A stretch of 64,000 bases of DNA from Helicobacter sp. MIT 11-5569 (GCF_000765695.2 NZ_JRPB02000009.1:1-64000); one strand, 5' to 3'. Counted from the first letter of the stretch, positions 27,152 through 36,561 are shown. Translations and numbers: made by a program. Notes: generated by a model not told the origin, from the letters alone.

Positions 27152-27751
27152 ATGATTAAATCTTTAATCAGTGTCGCGGTTGCTAGTCTTTTAGGTTGTG
27201 GTATTGCTAATGCTGCTGATAATGCGTCAATAGAGGGGAAAGAAAAAATTACGCGTAATGGTGTTAATATTTTCTTAGACCCAAATTCTCCAAATAAGCA
27301 AAAATATCTTAATGGAGAATTTGATAAATCGCTAGAAAGAATGAAAAAAGCTTATGAGGCTAATAAAAACAATAAAGCAGTAAGAGGACCTGCACCGCCT
27401 GTAACTCAAGTATTAGTTCTTAATGTTTGTTCTACAAAGTATGGTGGTTGTGAATATATAGATGATAATCAAACAGAAACAAGATATGATCATGATGGTA
27501 GCTTTTTTATGGTTGAAACTGCTGTAATGGGTTATGGTGGAAGCAATACGGATATGGCTACTTTTGCAGGAAATCAAGCTACATTATATGATTATGCTGG
27601 AATTGATATGAATGGCGATAATATTATTGATGGTTGGCAAGAATTATGGGATATTTCTAAACCCGCTAATACAAGTGGTTATTTTGAATACACAGCGCGT
27701 TCGATGAATGCACCCGGTAATTCTATGAGCACAGGTATCCAAATAAAATAA
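27152..27751 (+). CDS. Secreted protein, possibly DUF4879/YolA-like
   Basis: 199 aa with a Sec signal peptide (MIKSLISVAVASLLGCGIANA, cut after A-N-A). The mature part has two Cys in 'VCSTKYGGCEYI', a central 'YDHDGSFFMVETAVMGYGG', an EF-hand-like 'DMNGDNIIDGWQE' and the C-terminus 'NAPGNSMSTGIQIK'. The pattern reminds me of DUF4879 (Bacillus YolA), recalled from memory and not certain. First gene behind the sigma-54-like promoter. Function unknown. Confidence 0.75.
   Translation: MIKSLISVAVASLLGCGIANAADNASIEGKEKITRNGVNIFLDPNSPNKQKYLNGEFDKSLERMKKAYEANKNNKAVRGPAPPVTQVLVLNVCSTKYGGCEYIDDNQTETRYDHDGSFFMVETAVMGYGGSNTDMATFAGNQATLYDYAGIDMNGDNIIDGWQELWDISKPANTSGYFEYTARSMNAPGNSMSTGIQIK
27707..27732 (+). 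repeat. 26-bp direct repeat encoding a shared C-terminal peptide, copy 1
   Basis: Identical to 28167-28192. It encodes N-A-P-G-N-S-M-S-T at the end of the secreted protein; the sequence diverges right after the repeat, though both proteins end I-x-I-K. Confidence 0.9.
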
Positions 27752-27761
27752 GGAGACTATT

Positions 27762-28211
27762 ATGAAAATTGATACTTCTATCAATAATGCAAGTCCAACA
27801 AATAGTCCAAGTCATCATAATCGTTATTTTAAAATTGATGATGAAAATAGTATTAAATCCTCTTTTCTTGCTAGTTCAGCAGAGTTTGCTAACGCTTTTA
27901 AAGAAGCAATGGCGATTCAAGGTATTAATGATCCTTCTAAAATTGACAAATCAATTTTAAGTGAGGTTAGAGCAAAACGCTATGAAGCAGATAATCCTGC
28001 AGAAATAGAAGCAATCATACAGCAAAATATAGCTACTCTTAAAGATGAGCATACTATTCAGCAAGGTGGCAACTATAATGGTGCATATAGTAAGGCAGAA
28101 TTTCAAGCGAGGAAAAATCAGGCGATTGATTTTTTAAGTCAGTTATTGCAGGATATAACAAAAACTAATGCACCCGGTAATTCTATGAGCACGAGTATTT
28201 ACATTAAATAG
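27762..28211 (+). CDS. Unknown protein with copied C-terminal tag
   Basis: 149 aa, no signal peptide, polar Asn/Ser-rich start ('MKIDTSINNASPTNSPSHH'). Residues ~85-134 ('QQGGNYNGAYSKAEFQARKN') align with the third gene of the operon ('QRGSYMGETESEAHFQARKN'). Beyond the shared 'AIDFLSQLLQDI' it carries the extra tail 'NAPGNSMSTSIYIK', nearly that of the first protein. AAGGAG precedes the ATG. It may be a protein exported by the flagellar apparatus; nothing proves this. Confidence 0.7.
   Translation: MKIDTSINNASPTNSPSHHNRYFKIDDENSIKSSFLASSAEFANAFKEAMAIQGINDPSKIDKSILSEVRAKRYEADNPAEIEAIIQQNIATLKDEHTIQQGGNYNGAYSKAEFQARKNQAIDFLSQLLQDITKTNAPGNSMSTSIYIK
28167..28192 (+). repeat. 26-bp direct repeat encoding a shared C-terminal peptide, copy 2
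   Basis: Same 26 bases as 27707-27732, here appended to a protein whose paralogue (28220-28663) ends without it. Confidence 0.9.
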
Positions 28212-28219
28212 AGGTAGGT

Positions 28220-28663
28220 ATGGAAATCGCAAACAATACTTACACACCTAATTATCCGCAAAAAATTAACTTTACGGATAGAAATAATCTTAATAGTATT
28301 CGTGATTATGAAGATTTTAGAAATAAAATTAGCGCAGATATGGAAGCTAAGAACTATACTAAAGAGCAAAAATTATCAGTCAATACTTTTTTATCAGCTT
28401 CTATGTTTGTAGCTAGTGCTAGGGAAAATTATGCTCAAAATATTAGCTATTGGGACATAGAAGAAAGAGTGAAGAATTTTGAAAATGCTTCAAATTCTTT
28501 AAAAGTAAAAATGCTAGAAGAGCAGATTTCTATCATCAAAGAACCTTATGCAATCCAAAGAGGTTCTTATATGGGAGAAACTGAAAGTGAGGCGCATTTT
28601 CAAGCAAGGAAAAATCAAGCCATTGATTATGTCAAAGAATTATTGCAGGAGTTCAAAGCTTAG
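28220..28663 (+). CDS. Unknown protein, paralogue of preceding gene without the tag
   Basis: 147 aa, no signal peptide, mostly helical and charged ('MEIANNTYTPNYPQ' start). It shares the 'FQARKNQAIDYVKELLQEF' end with its neighbour and stops there. It lies 8 bp after the previous stop behind GAGGTAGGT, so it is probably the last gene of the sigma-54-type operon. A hairpin follows at 28677. Confidence 0.7.
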   Translation: MEIANNTYTPNYPQKINFTDRNNLNSIRDYEDFRNKISADMEAKNYTKEQKLSVNTFLSASMFVASARENYAQNISYWDIEERVKNFENASNSLKVKMLEEQISIIKEPYAIQRGSYMGETESEAHFQARKNQAIDYVKELLQEFKA

Positions 28664-28676
28664 TTATCTTTCGTGC

Positions 28677-28696
28677 GTGGAGAGTTTTCTTTCCAC
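28677..28696 (+). terminator. Stem-loop after the three-gene operon
   Basis: GTGGAGAG - TTTT - CTTTCCAC forms an 8-bp stem with one G-U pair. No immediate U-run follows, though the next 50 bases are T-rich. The rest of the 240-bp gap to topA has only a candidate -10 TATGAT at 28863-28868. Confidence 0.45.
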
Positions 28697-28903
28697 TCTG
28701 CAAATTTGCTTTAAATCTTTTTATTTTATCTTTCTCATCTTAGTGTTGTATGGTTGGTAATCGCTCTTTTTTTCTTACAAACAGCATTTATTGCCCCCAT
28801 CACTCCATTAGCTATTTTTTTAAAATCATTAAAGAATCTTGAAATTTTGGTATAAATTTTTGTATGATTAGAAAAATTTAAATGCTAAATTAAGGTAAAA
28901 GAT

Positions 28904-31141
28904 TTGAAAAGTTTAATTATCGTGGAATCCCCAGCAAAAGCACGAACGATTAAGAATTTTTTAGGTGGTCAATATGAAGTGATTGCCTCTAAAGGACATA
29001 TTCGTGATTTGCCCAAACACACTTTTGGTATCAAAATAGAAAACCAAACCTTTATCCCAGAATACAAGATTGACGCATCGCACGAAGCAGTCGTGAGTGA
29101 GCTAAAGAAACTTGCAAAAAAGTCTAAAGAGATTTATATCGCAACCGATGAGGATAGAGAGGGAGAAGCGATTGGTTATCATATCGCCACAGCGATAGAA
29201 AAAGACCCGCAAAAATTGCCCAGAATCGTGTTTCATGAGATTACACAAAAAGCCATTGAGGATTCTTTGAAAAACCCGCGTTTGCTTGATATGGACAAAG
29301 TCAATGCGCAACAAGCAAGGCGATTGCTAGATAGAATCGTAGGTTATCGTTTAAGTCCTTTGATTGCTTCTAAGATTCAACGGGGATTGAGTGCTGGGCG
29401 TGTGCAAAGTAGTGCTTTAAAGATTATCGTAGATAGAGAGAAAGAAATTTTAAATTTCAAGCCTATCGTTTATTATGTGATTGAAAGTTCCTTTGGGACA
29501 TCAGATAAAAAGGTAAAGGGCATAGAAGCCGAATTAGTAGAGTTTAATGGCAAGAAAATTGAAAAGCTTAGTTTGCAAAATCAAGCAGAAGCAAAGCAAA
29601 TTGTAGAATCCTTAAAACAATTAAATTTCAAGATTCAAAAGATTGATAATAAAACGCGTAAAAGCGCAACTCCTCCGCCTTTTATGACTTCTACTTTGCA
29701 GCAAAGTGCAAGTTCGCAGTTAGGATTCTCTCCTTCGCGCACAATGCAAGCTGCACAAAAGCTTTATGAAGGCGTAATGACGCATAAAGGTTCTATGGGT
29801 GTGATTACTTATATGAGAACAGATAGTTTAAATATTGCCAAAATCGCGCAAGATGAAGCTAGGGCTGTGATTGCAAAAACTTATGGCAAGGAATATGTGC
29901 CAACAAAGCCAAAAATCTATGCAACCAAATCCAAAGGTGCGCAAGAGGCGCACGAGGCGATTCGTCCTACACTTATGGATTTTACGCCACAGCTTGCGGC
30001 GCAGTATTTAAAGGGCGATGAACTAAAGCTTTATACTCTTATTTATAAGCGGTTTTTTGCCTCTCAAATGAGTGATGCAGAGTTTGAATCCCAAAGTTTA
30101 TGGATAGCAAGCCAAAACGCATTGCTTAAAGCAAATGGGCGCAAACTCATCTTTGATGGATTCTATCGTGTGTTGGGCAATGAGGATAAAGATAAATTGC
30201 TTCCGCTTTTGGAAGTTGGCAGTGCGATGCAGTTAGAGAAATGCAAGGAAGAAAGAAATGAAACAGAACCTCCTGCAAGGTTTTCTGAAGCAAGCTTGAT
30301 TAAAACTTTGGAATCCTTAGGTATCGGGCGTCCTAGCACTTATGCGCCGACAATTTCTTTGCTCACTTCGCGGGATTATATTAGCATTGAAAAAAAGCAA
30401 ATCAAACCCCAAGAAGTTGCTTTTAAAGTCGTGGAGTTGTTAGAATCGCATTTTAATGAGATTGTGGATTCTAAATTTACTGCACATTTAGAAGAAAAGC
30501 TTGATGAGATTGCAGAATCTAAGCAGGATTGGCAGCAGTTGTTATGGGAATTTTATGAGCCATTTATCCAAAAAATCAGTGAGGGCAAAACAAAAATCCA
30601 AAGCCAAAAACTAGCGATTCCAACAGGAGAAATTTGTCCGCTTTGTGGTAAGGAGCTAGTGCGTAGAAGTAGCAGATATGGGGAGTTTGTAGGGTGTAGT
30701 GGTTATCCAAAATGTAAGTTTATCCAAAAGGAATCTAACCCACAAGAAACAGAAGAAAACTTGGGTGAATGTGAAAAATGTGGCAAACCAATGGTGAAAA
30801 AATTTGGAAGAAATGGAGAATTTCTTGCGTGTAGTGGTTATCCAAAATGTAAAAATACAAAAGCGCTTAAAGGTGCAAAGTCGCAACCGCAAACCTTAGA
30901 GGGTGTAAAATGCCCAAAATGTGGGGGAGAAATATTGGAGCGTATGAGTAGAAGAGGCAAGTTTTATGGCTGTGCGAATTATCCAAAATGCGACTTTTTG
31001 GCAAATTTTCCTCCTACAAATCATCGTTGCCCCAAATGCCAATCCTTAATGGCAAGACGCACATACCGCAATAAACCTGTGCTAGAATGTATTGCTTGTA
31101 AGGAAAGGATAGAGGATACAGAGGCAAAAATAGAATCTTAA
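28904..31141 (+). CDS. topA: DNA topoisomerase I
   Basis: 745 aa, type IA topoisomerase that relaxes negative supercoils. TOPRIM domain 'SLIIVESPAKARTIKNFLG' with 'DEDREGEAI'. The active-site Tyr is in 'GVITYMRTDSL' (about residue 303). Four C-terminal zinc ribbons start at about 580, 623, 670 and 705 ('CPLCGKEL', 'CEKCGKPM', 'CPKCGGEI', 'CPKCQSLM'). The start is TTG 28904 after AAGG; it gives the expected N-terminus, and no better ATG is nearby. Confidence 0.97.
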   Translation: MKSLIIVESPAKARTIKNFLGGQYEVIASKGHIRDLPKHTFGIKIENQTFIPEYKIDASHEAVVSELKKLAKKSKEIYIATDEDREGEAIGYHIATAIEKDPQKLPRIVFHEITQKAIEDSLKNPRLLDMDKVNAQQARRLLDRIVGYRLSPLIASKIQRGLSAGRVQSSALKIIVDREKEILNFKPIVYYVIESSFGTSDKKVKGIEAELVEFNGKKIEKLSLQNQAEAKQIVESLKQLNFKIQKIDNKTRKSATPPPFMTSTLQQSASSQLGFSPSRTMQAAQKLYEGVMTHKGSMGVITYMRTDSLNIAKIAQDEARAVIAKTYGKEYVPTKPKIYATKSKGAQEAHEAIRPTLMDFTPQLAAQYLKGDELKLYTLIYKRFFASQMSDAEFESQSLWIASQNALLKANGRKLIFDGFYRVLGNEDKDKLLPLLEVGSAMQLEKCKEERNETEPPARFSEASLIKTLESLGIGRPSTYAPTISLLTSRDYISIEKKQIKPQEVAFKVVELLESHFNEIVDSKFTAHLEEKLDEIAESKQDWQQLLWEFYEPFIQKISEGKTKIQSQKLAIPTGEICPLCGKELVRRSSRYGEFVGCSGYPKCKFIQKESNPQETEENLGECEKCGKPMVKKFGRNGEFLACSGYPKCKNTKALKGAKSQPQTLEGVKCPKCGGEILERMSRRGKFYGCANYPKCDFLANFPPTNHRCPKCQSLMARRTYRNKPVLECIACKERIEDTEAKIES

Positions 31142-31155
31142 AAAGGAGTTAAGAA

Positions 31156-31557
31156 ATGACACAAGAAGTTTTAGAGTTTTTAGATAATCATGTAGGTTTT
31201 TTGGCAACTAAAGGGACATGTGGGAATCCGCGTGTGCGCCCTATGCAATCTCCTTTGTATTATGAGGGGAAATTATATGTTTGCACTTCTAAGAAAAAAG
31301 GAATTTGTAAGCATATCCAAAATTTTTCTGGCATTGAGCTTAGCGCATTTGATGGTAAAGAGACTTGGATTAGAATCCGCGCAGAAGCTGTGTTTGATGA
31401 AGATATAGAAGTCAAAAAGAAAATGTTTGAAAAATATGCAGTTGTGAGAGAAATTTATAAAAGTCCCGATAATCCTGATTTTGCAGTTTTTTATTTTAAG
31501 AATCCTAGCGTAAAAATTCAGAGTTTTAGCGGACGCGATGAAGTGATAAAGGGGTAA
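31156..31557 (+). CDS. Pyridoxamine 5'-phosphate oxidase-family protein
   Basis: 133 aa, split-barrel flavin-binding fold: 'GFLATKGTCGNPRVRPMQSP' at the N-terminus and 'LYVCTSKKKGICKHIQNF' in the middle. The family includes FMN- or F420-dependent reductases and haem-degrading enzymes; substrate not known. Behind topA with AAGGAG and 1 bp before bioB. Confidence 0.8.
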   Translation: MTQEVLEFLDNHVGFLATKGTCGNPRVRPMQSPLYYEGKLYVCTSKKKGICKHIQNFSGIELSAFDGKETWIRIRAEAVFDEDIEVKKKMFEKYAVVREIYKSPDNPDFAVFYFKNPSVKIQSFSGRDEVIKG

Positions 31558-31558
31558 A

Positions 31559-32398
31559 ATGCAAGAGATTTTTTTATGCACAATTTGCAATGTTTCAAGC
31601 GGGAGTTGTGCTGAAGATTGCGCGTATTGCACACAAAGTGCGAAATATAACGCCGATATTGACCGCTACAAATATAAGCCGATTCCACAAATCTTAGAAG
31701 AGGCAAAAAGAGCAAGTGAAAATGGTGCGTTAGGATTCTGTCTTGTAACAAGCGGAAGGGAGCTAGATAGTAAGCGCACAGAATACATCACAGAAGCCGC
31801 AAGGGCTATTGTAGATAGTGGTTTGCATTTGCATTTAATTGGTTGTAGTGGAATCGCAAGTGTAGAGGCGTTAGCAGAGCTTAAAAAGGCTGGAATCGCA
31901 AGCTATAATCATAATCTTGAAACAAGCCAAAATTTCTTCCCAAAAATTTGCACGACACATAGTTTCAAAGAACGCTATGAAACTTGCGAAAACACACTAA
32001 AAGCTGGGCTTGGATTGTGTAGCGGTGGGATTTTTGGAATGGGAGAGAGTTGGCAAGATAGAATAGATTTACTCTATGCACTCCAAACTTTAAATCCCCA
32101 TAGTTCCCCGATTAACTTTTTTATTCCAAATCCTGCATTGCCGCTAAGTCAAGAGATTTTAAGTGAGCAAGAAGCCCTAGAATGTGTAAAACTAGCGCGT
32201 GAGTATTTGCCTAATGCGCGATTAATGATTGCAGGCGGGAGAGAGCGCGTGTTTGGAGATAACCAAAAGGCATTGTTTGAATGTGGTATTAATGCTGTTG
32301 TGCTAGGGGATTATCTAACGACAAAAGGTAATACTCCAAAAGAAGAAGTTGAGCGCATTAAAGCTTATGGATATGGAATCGCAACGAGTTGTGAATAA
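31559..32398 (+). CDS. bioB: Biotin synthase
   Basis: 279-aa radical SAM enzyme that inserts sulfur into dethiobiotin. It has 'CNVSSGSCAEDCAYC' with the [4Fe-4S] Cys triad, 'YNHNLETS' and 'AGGRERVFGDNQ' for substrate and [2Fe-2S] environment. The short form is typical of Campylobacterota. Starts 1 bp after the preceding stop. Confidence 0.92.
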   Translation: MQEIFLCTICNVSSGSCAEDCAYCTQSAKYNADIDRYKYKPIPQILEEAKRASENGALGFCLVTSGRELDSKRTEYITEAARAIVDSGLHLHLIGCSGIASVEALAELKKAGIASYNHNLETSQNFFPKICTTHSFKERYETCENTLKAGLGLCSGGIFGMGESWQDRIDLLYALQTLNPHSSPINFFIPNPALPLSQEILSEQEALECVKLAREYLPNARLMIAGGRERVFGDNQKALFECGINAVVLGDYLTTKGNTPKEEVERIKAYGYGIATSCE

Positions 32399-32412
32399 AG
32401 GCTATTGAAGAA

Positions 32413-33414
32413 GTGGAATCCCTTAAAGAGAAAGATTTAGAGCAAAAACAACAAGAAGCAAAAGGAGTAAATCTTGTAGATTCTTTGGAAGCACAATCCA
32501 TAAAATCAGAATCCAAAAATACCCTAGATAGTTGCATAAGCAGAGATAATAAAAGCAATTTGTGGTTTGAATCTTTGCTTAATATGGATTTATTTAAAAA
32601 TGTTTGTGAAAAATTATGGTTGCTTGTGCGCTATTTGTATGTATTTTTAAAAGGCGATTTGCTGTATTTTGCCTCAAGTCTTAGTTTTTATACGATTTTT
32701 GCACTTCTTCCTATGCTTTTGATTGTTTTTTCTCTTGTTGCGGCAATGCCAGAGTTTAAAGAATATTTAGAAAGTTTTAAAAACCTTATCATTACAAATT
32801 TTATTCCCACGCATTCTGATGTTTTTCTAAGTTATATGGATAGCTTTTTGCAAAATTCTACAAAGCTTGGCGGAATGGGACTCCTTTATGCCTTTATTAC
32901 TTCCATCTTGTTTTTTAAAAATTATCAAGATATTGCGGGTAAAATCTTTCATTCTAAAGCGCGAGGATTTTGGGATTCTTTGTCTGTGTATTGGACATGT
33001 ATGACACTTTTTCCTTTAGGTATTTTGTTTTCTATTTATTTGAGTGCAAAAGCTTATGCGTATTTGCAAGAATTAGGTTATAGCACTTATATTGCTTGGT
33101 TTTTCCAGCTTATACCTTATTTTGTTGTGTGGGCAGTATTTTTTATGCTTTTTAAAATTTCAGCAAATACAAAAATTAGTAATAAAAATACTTTAGTTAG
33201 CTCACTTATTACCGCGCTTTTATGGTCAATTTGTAAATGGGGTTTTGTGTATTATGTATTTTATAATAAGGCTTATTTAACGCTTTATGGTTCGCTTAGC
33301 ATTTTGCTCTTTTTATTTATTTGGGTCTATCTTTCTTGGGCGATTTTGTTGTTTGGAATGAGTTTAAGTCGTGGTATTGATGAGATGTTTATTAAAGAAT
33401 TAGAAAAAGAGTGA
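32413..33414 (+). CDS. YihY/BrkB-family membrane protein
   Basis: Inner-membrane protein with about six hydrophobic segments. Family signature: 'LLYFASSLSFYTIFALLPMLL' region at residues 75-95 (quoted only in part), 'LGGMGLLYAF' and 'IWVYLSWAILLFGM'. The old name ribonuclease BN is not supported. The GTG start at 32413 adds 57 charged residues; ATG 32584 would give the usual length, so the start is uncertain. Confidence 0.82.
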   Translation: MESLKEKDLEQKQQEAKGVNLVDSLEAQSIKSESKNTLDSCISRDNKSNLWFESLLNMDLFKNVCEKLWLLVRYLYVFLKGDLLYFASSLSFYTIFALLPMLLIVFSLVAAMPEFKEYLESFKNLIITNFIPTHSDVFLSYMDSFLQNSTKLGGMGLLYAFITSILFFKNYQDIAGKIFHSKARGFWDSLSVYWTCMTLFPLGILFSIYLSAKAYAYLQELGYSTYIAWFFQLIPYFVVWAVFFMLFKISANTKISNKNTLVSSLITALLWSICKWGFVYYVFYNKAYLTLYGSLSILLFLFIWVYLSWAILLFGMSLSRGIDEMFIKELEKE

Positions 33415-35150
33415 TGACAAATTTTTACCTCTTTTTAAAGAGATATTTGAATTTTATTATTTTCATTTATTTGTGTAATGTAATTTTGTTAGTTTGGTGG
33501 AATTATATTGCGTATTTTGGGGATTTAAGCTTAGATAGATTTTATTCAAAGCTTTTAAGAGGACTTTTTACATCCTTGTTTTTAGAGATTGCAATTATCC
33601 ATATTGCTTATTTGTTGTTGCGCAGTAAAACAAAATATTTTCTATGGCTTTTTAGTATTTTTAGCATCATAGATTTAGTTGTTGAAGGATTTTTGCTATA
33701 CACACATAAGACAATGTTTAATGCGCTTGTTGCAGATGCGCTTTTGCAGACAGATTTATTGGAATCCTATGAGTTTTTATTAACTTATTTGGATTATAAA
33801 ATTTTGCTTGCTGTTGTGTGTTTGTGTTTGATATTTTCTTATTTTTTTAAAATTTTTCAAGCAAAGGAATCCAAAGAATTATTGCACAGAAAAAAAAAGA
33901 ATTTTTATGCTTTATATAGCATCATTGCAGCAGTTTTTATTTTGGATATTTTCAATAAACATTATATAAAGAAAGATTTAGAAGCTTTTTCAAGGCTTAG
34001 AGAACATTCTCTAACGCGCATCGTGCATAGTTTTGCCCAACTGCATAATCAGCAAAATTTATTTGGAAGCTATAAGGAATATTTAGCAAATTATGAAGAA
34101 ATTTACAAGCAATATCTAGATAAGGTAAAAACAACTAATGGTGTGCCAAATATTGTTTTGATTATCGGGGAAAGCGCGCAAAGGAATCATTTGAGCCTTT
34201 ATGGAAATGCTTTAGAAACTACACCTAAAATGCAGAAGCTAGAAGAAACGGGAAATTTGATTAAATTTAGTGATGTGATTGCTCCTTATGCGCAAACAAG
34301 ATTTGTCTTAGATTATTTATTGAATTTTGCAAGCATAGGAGAGGATAAATTTTATCAACGCTTGAATGTGGTAGATTTGTTTAAACTTGGTGGTTATAAG
34401 ACATTTTATTTCTCTAATCAAGAATTAGCTTCTATTAACACGCGACTTATATCTGCTGTTGCTAATCGCGCAGATGTAACGCGATTTGTAGATCCTTATG
34501 CAAATCATGATTTATTGTTAAACAAAGCCTATGATGAAGGCTTATTGCCTTTCATCATAGATGCTTCGGGGGGGGGGCAGAAATTTAGTAGCTTTATGAT
34601 TGTGCATTTAATGGGTAGTCATTTTTCTTATAAATATCGTTATCCACAAGAATTTAATCATTTTAATGCAGATGATATTACAATGCCTCCTGAAGTGACA
34701 AAAGAAATGCGACAGGTTGTTGCAGAATATGAAAACTCTATTTTCTATACAGATTCTATTTTAGAAAGAATCTTTCACGCTTTTAAAGATAAAAATGCTT
34801 TAATCATTTATTTGAGCGACCATGGGGAGAGTTTATATGAGCATAATGGATTTTTAGGACATTTTGTAACCTCGCGCTTTGTGGCAGAGATTCCATTTTT
34901 TATTATGGTTACAGATACTTTTAAATCTGAAAATCCAAAACTTTATAATGTAATCATAAAAGCAAAAGACAAGCCTTATATGACTGATGATTTAATCCAT
35001 ACATTAAGCCATTTAGGAGGGATTGAAGTTGAAGATTACAGAAAAGAAAAAGATATTTTGAGTGATGATTTTGATTATCATCGAAAAAGAATATTTAAAA
35101 ATGAAAAAGATTATGAAATTTTAAGAAGTGAAAAAGCAAAACTTCAGTGA
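33414..35150 (+). CDS. Phosphoethanolamine transferase (EptA/EptC-like), phase-variable
   Basis: 578 aa. Five N-terminal membrane segments (to about 200) precede a periplasmic sulfatase-fold domain. The nucleophile region is 'LIIGESAQRNHLSLYGNA', with Ser where Thr is usual ('GETA'). Metal ligands lie in 'YLSDHGESLYEHNGFLGH'. It adds phosphoethanolamine to lipid A or, as in C. jejuni EptC, to lipid A, flagellar rod and N-glycan. A G10 tract at about residues 386-388 is in frame. ATG 33414 overlaps the upstream TGA. Confidence 0.88.
   Translation: MTNFYLFLKRYLNFIIFIYLCNVILLVWWNYIAYFGDLSLDRFYSKLLRGLFTSLFLEIAIIHIAYLLLRSKTKYFLWLFSIFSIIDLVVEGFLLYTHKTMFNALVADALLQTDLLESYEFLLTYLDYKILLAVVCLCLIFSYFFKIFQAKESKELLHRKKKNFYALYSIIAAVFILDIFNKHYIKKDLEAFSRLREHSLTRIVHSFAQLHNQQNLFGSYKEYLANYEEIYKQYLDKVKTTNGVPNIVLIIGESAQRNHLSLYGNALETTPKMQKLEETGNLIKFSDVIAPYAQTRFVLDYLLNFASIGEDKFYQRLNVVDLFKLGGYKTFYFSNQELASINTRLISAVANRADVTRFVDPYANHDLLLNKAYDEGLLPFIIDASGGGQKFSSFMIVHLMGSHFSYKYRYPQEFNHFNADDITMPPEVTKEMRQVVAEYENSIFYTDSILERIFHAFKDKNALIIYLSDHGESLYEHNGFLGHFVTSRFVAEIPFFIMVTDTFKSENPKLYNVIIKAKDKPYMTDDLIHTLSHLGGIEVEDYRKEKDILSDDFDYHRKRIFKNEKDYEILRSEKAKLQ
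34568..34577 (+). repeat. G10 tract (in frame)
   Basis: Ten G read S-G-G-G-Q in the catalytic domain of the phosphoethanolamine transferase. Slippage would remove the 'SDHGES' metal site. Confidence 0.9.
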
Positions 35151-35229
35151 TTTAATTTTGAAAAGAAATAAGATTTCAAAGAAAATAATGTTAAAATTAT
35201 GGAACTTTCTATTTTTATAAGGAGATTTT

Positions 35230-36561
35230 TTGAACACCGAGTCGTTTCTTTTGGCTCTTTTTGCATTATTTTTGGTAATGTTGAATGGTTTTTTTGTGCT
35301 TTCTGAATTTGCAATTGTTAAAATTCGCCGTTCTCGTTTAGAGGAATTAAGTAAGCGCGAAGTGCCGAGTGCAAAACTAGCACTTAAGATTACAGGCAAG
35401 CTAGATTCTTATCTTTCTGCGACACAGCTTGGCATCACACTTTCATCACTAGGCTTAGGTTGGGTAGGTGAGCCTGCAATTGCACGTTTGCTTGAAACAC
35501 CTTTCAAATATTTTTTAGGCGAGAATCCCGTATTGTTACATTCTGTTAGTTTTGTGGTTGCATTTAGCTTAATAACACTTTTACATGTTGTAGCAGGTGA
35601 GTTAATCCCAAAATCAGTCGCAATTGCCAAATCGGAAAAAGCAGTTTTATTTGTTGCAAAACCTTTGCATATGTTTTGGATTCTTTTCTTTCCTCTTATT
35701 CGTATTTTTGATTATTTGGCAGTGTTTTCTTTACACAAAATGGGGATTAAGCCAGCAAGTGAGGGTGAAGAGAGTGCGCACTCTGAAGAGGAGCTTAAAA
35801 TTATTGTAGGAGAGAGCTTAAAGGGTGGTTATTTGGATACGATTGAAAATGAGATTATCCAAAATGCAGTCAGTTTTTCAGACACTATGGCAAAAGAGAT
35901 TATGACGCCTAGAAAAGATATGATTTGTCTCTATGATGATAATACCTATGAAGAAAATATACATATTGTTACATCAACAAAACATACGCGCTATCCTTAT
36001 TGCAAAGAAGGCAAGGATAATATCATTGGAATGGTGCATTTGCGTGATTTGCTTGAAACTATGCTAAGTGAGAATCCTGCTAAAGGGCTTGAAAGTTTAG
36101 TGCGTGAGATGATTATTGTTCCAGAGAGTGCATCAATTTCTAATATTCTTAGTCAGATGAATCGACGCCAAATTCATACCGCACTTGTTGTCGATGAATA
36201 TGGTGGAACTGCTGGGCTTCTTACAATGGAAGATATTTTAGAAGAAGTTATGGGCGATATTAGTGATGAGCATGATAAAAAAAGTGATGATTGTCATAAA
36301 ATTAACGAAGATTCCTATTCTTTTGATGGAATGTTAGATTTAGAGCGTGTAGCAGATGTGCTGGGGATTGAGTTTGAGGAGGATACAGAGCAAGTAACCA
36401 TTGGAGGTTATGTTTTTAATTTATTAGAAAGAATGCCGGTAGTTGGTGATATAATTAGCGATGAATATTGTGAATATGAGGTTTTAGCAACAGAAGGAGC
36501 AAGGATTTTGCGGTTAAAGGCTACAAAAAAATCTTTTATGCAAGAAGTGATTAGTAAGTAA
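35230..36561 (+). CDS. CNNM/CorC-family transporter (hemolysin-like, UPF0053)
   Basis: 443 aa: an N-terminal CNNM membrane domain with about four segments ('NGFFVLSEFAIVKIRRSRLEE' region), two CBS domains ('MTPRKDMICLYDD', 'VDEYGGTAGLLTMEDILEE') and a C-terminal CorC/HlyC domain ('FDGMLDLERVADVLGI'). The family exports Mg2+/Co2+ or sodium. The TTG start follows AAGGAG with six spacer bases. Confidence 0.9.
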   Translation: MNTESFLLALFALFLVMLNGFFVLSEFAIVKIRRSRLEELSKREVPSAKLALKITGKLDSYLSATQLGITLSSLGLGWVGEPAIARLLETPFKYFLGENPVLLHSVSFVVAFSLITLLHVVAGELIPKSVAIAKSEKAVLFVAKPLHMFWILFFPLIRIFDYLAVFSLHKMGIKPASEGEESAHSEEELKIIVGESLKGGYLDTIENEIIQNAVSFSDTMAKEIMTPRKDMICLYDDNTYEENIHIVTSTKHTRYPYCKEGKDNIIGMVHLRDLLETMLSENPAKGLESLVREMIIVPESASISNILSQMNRRQIHTALVVDEYGGTAGLLTMEDILEEVMGDISDEHDKKSDDCHKINEDSYSFDGMLDLERVADVLGIEFEEDTEQVTIGGYVFNLLERMPVVGDIISDEYCEYEVLATEGARILRLKATKKSFMQEVISK

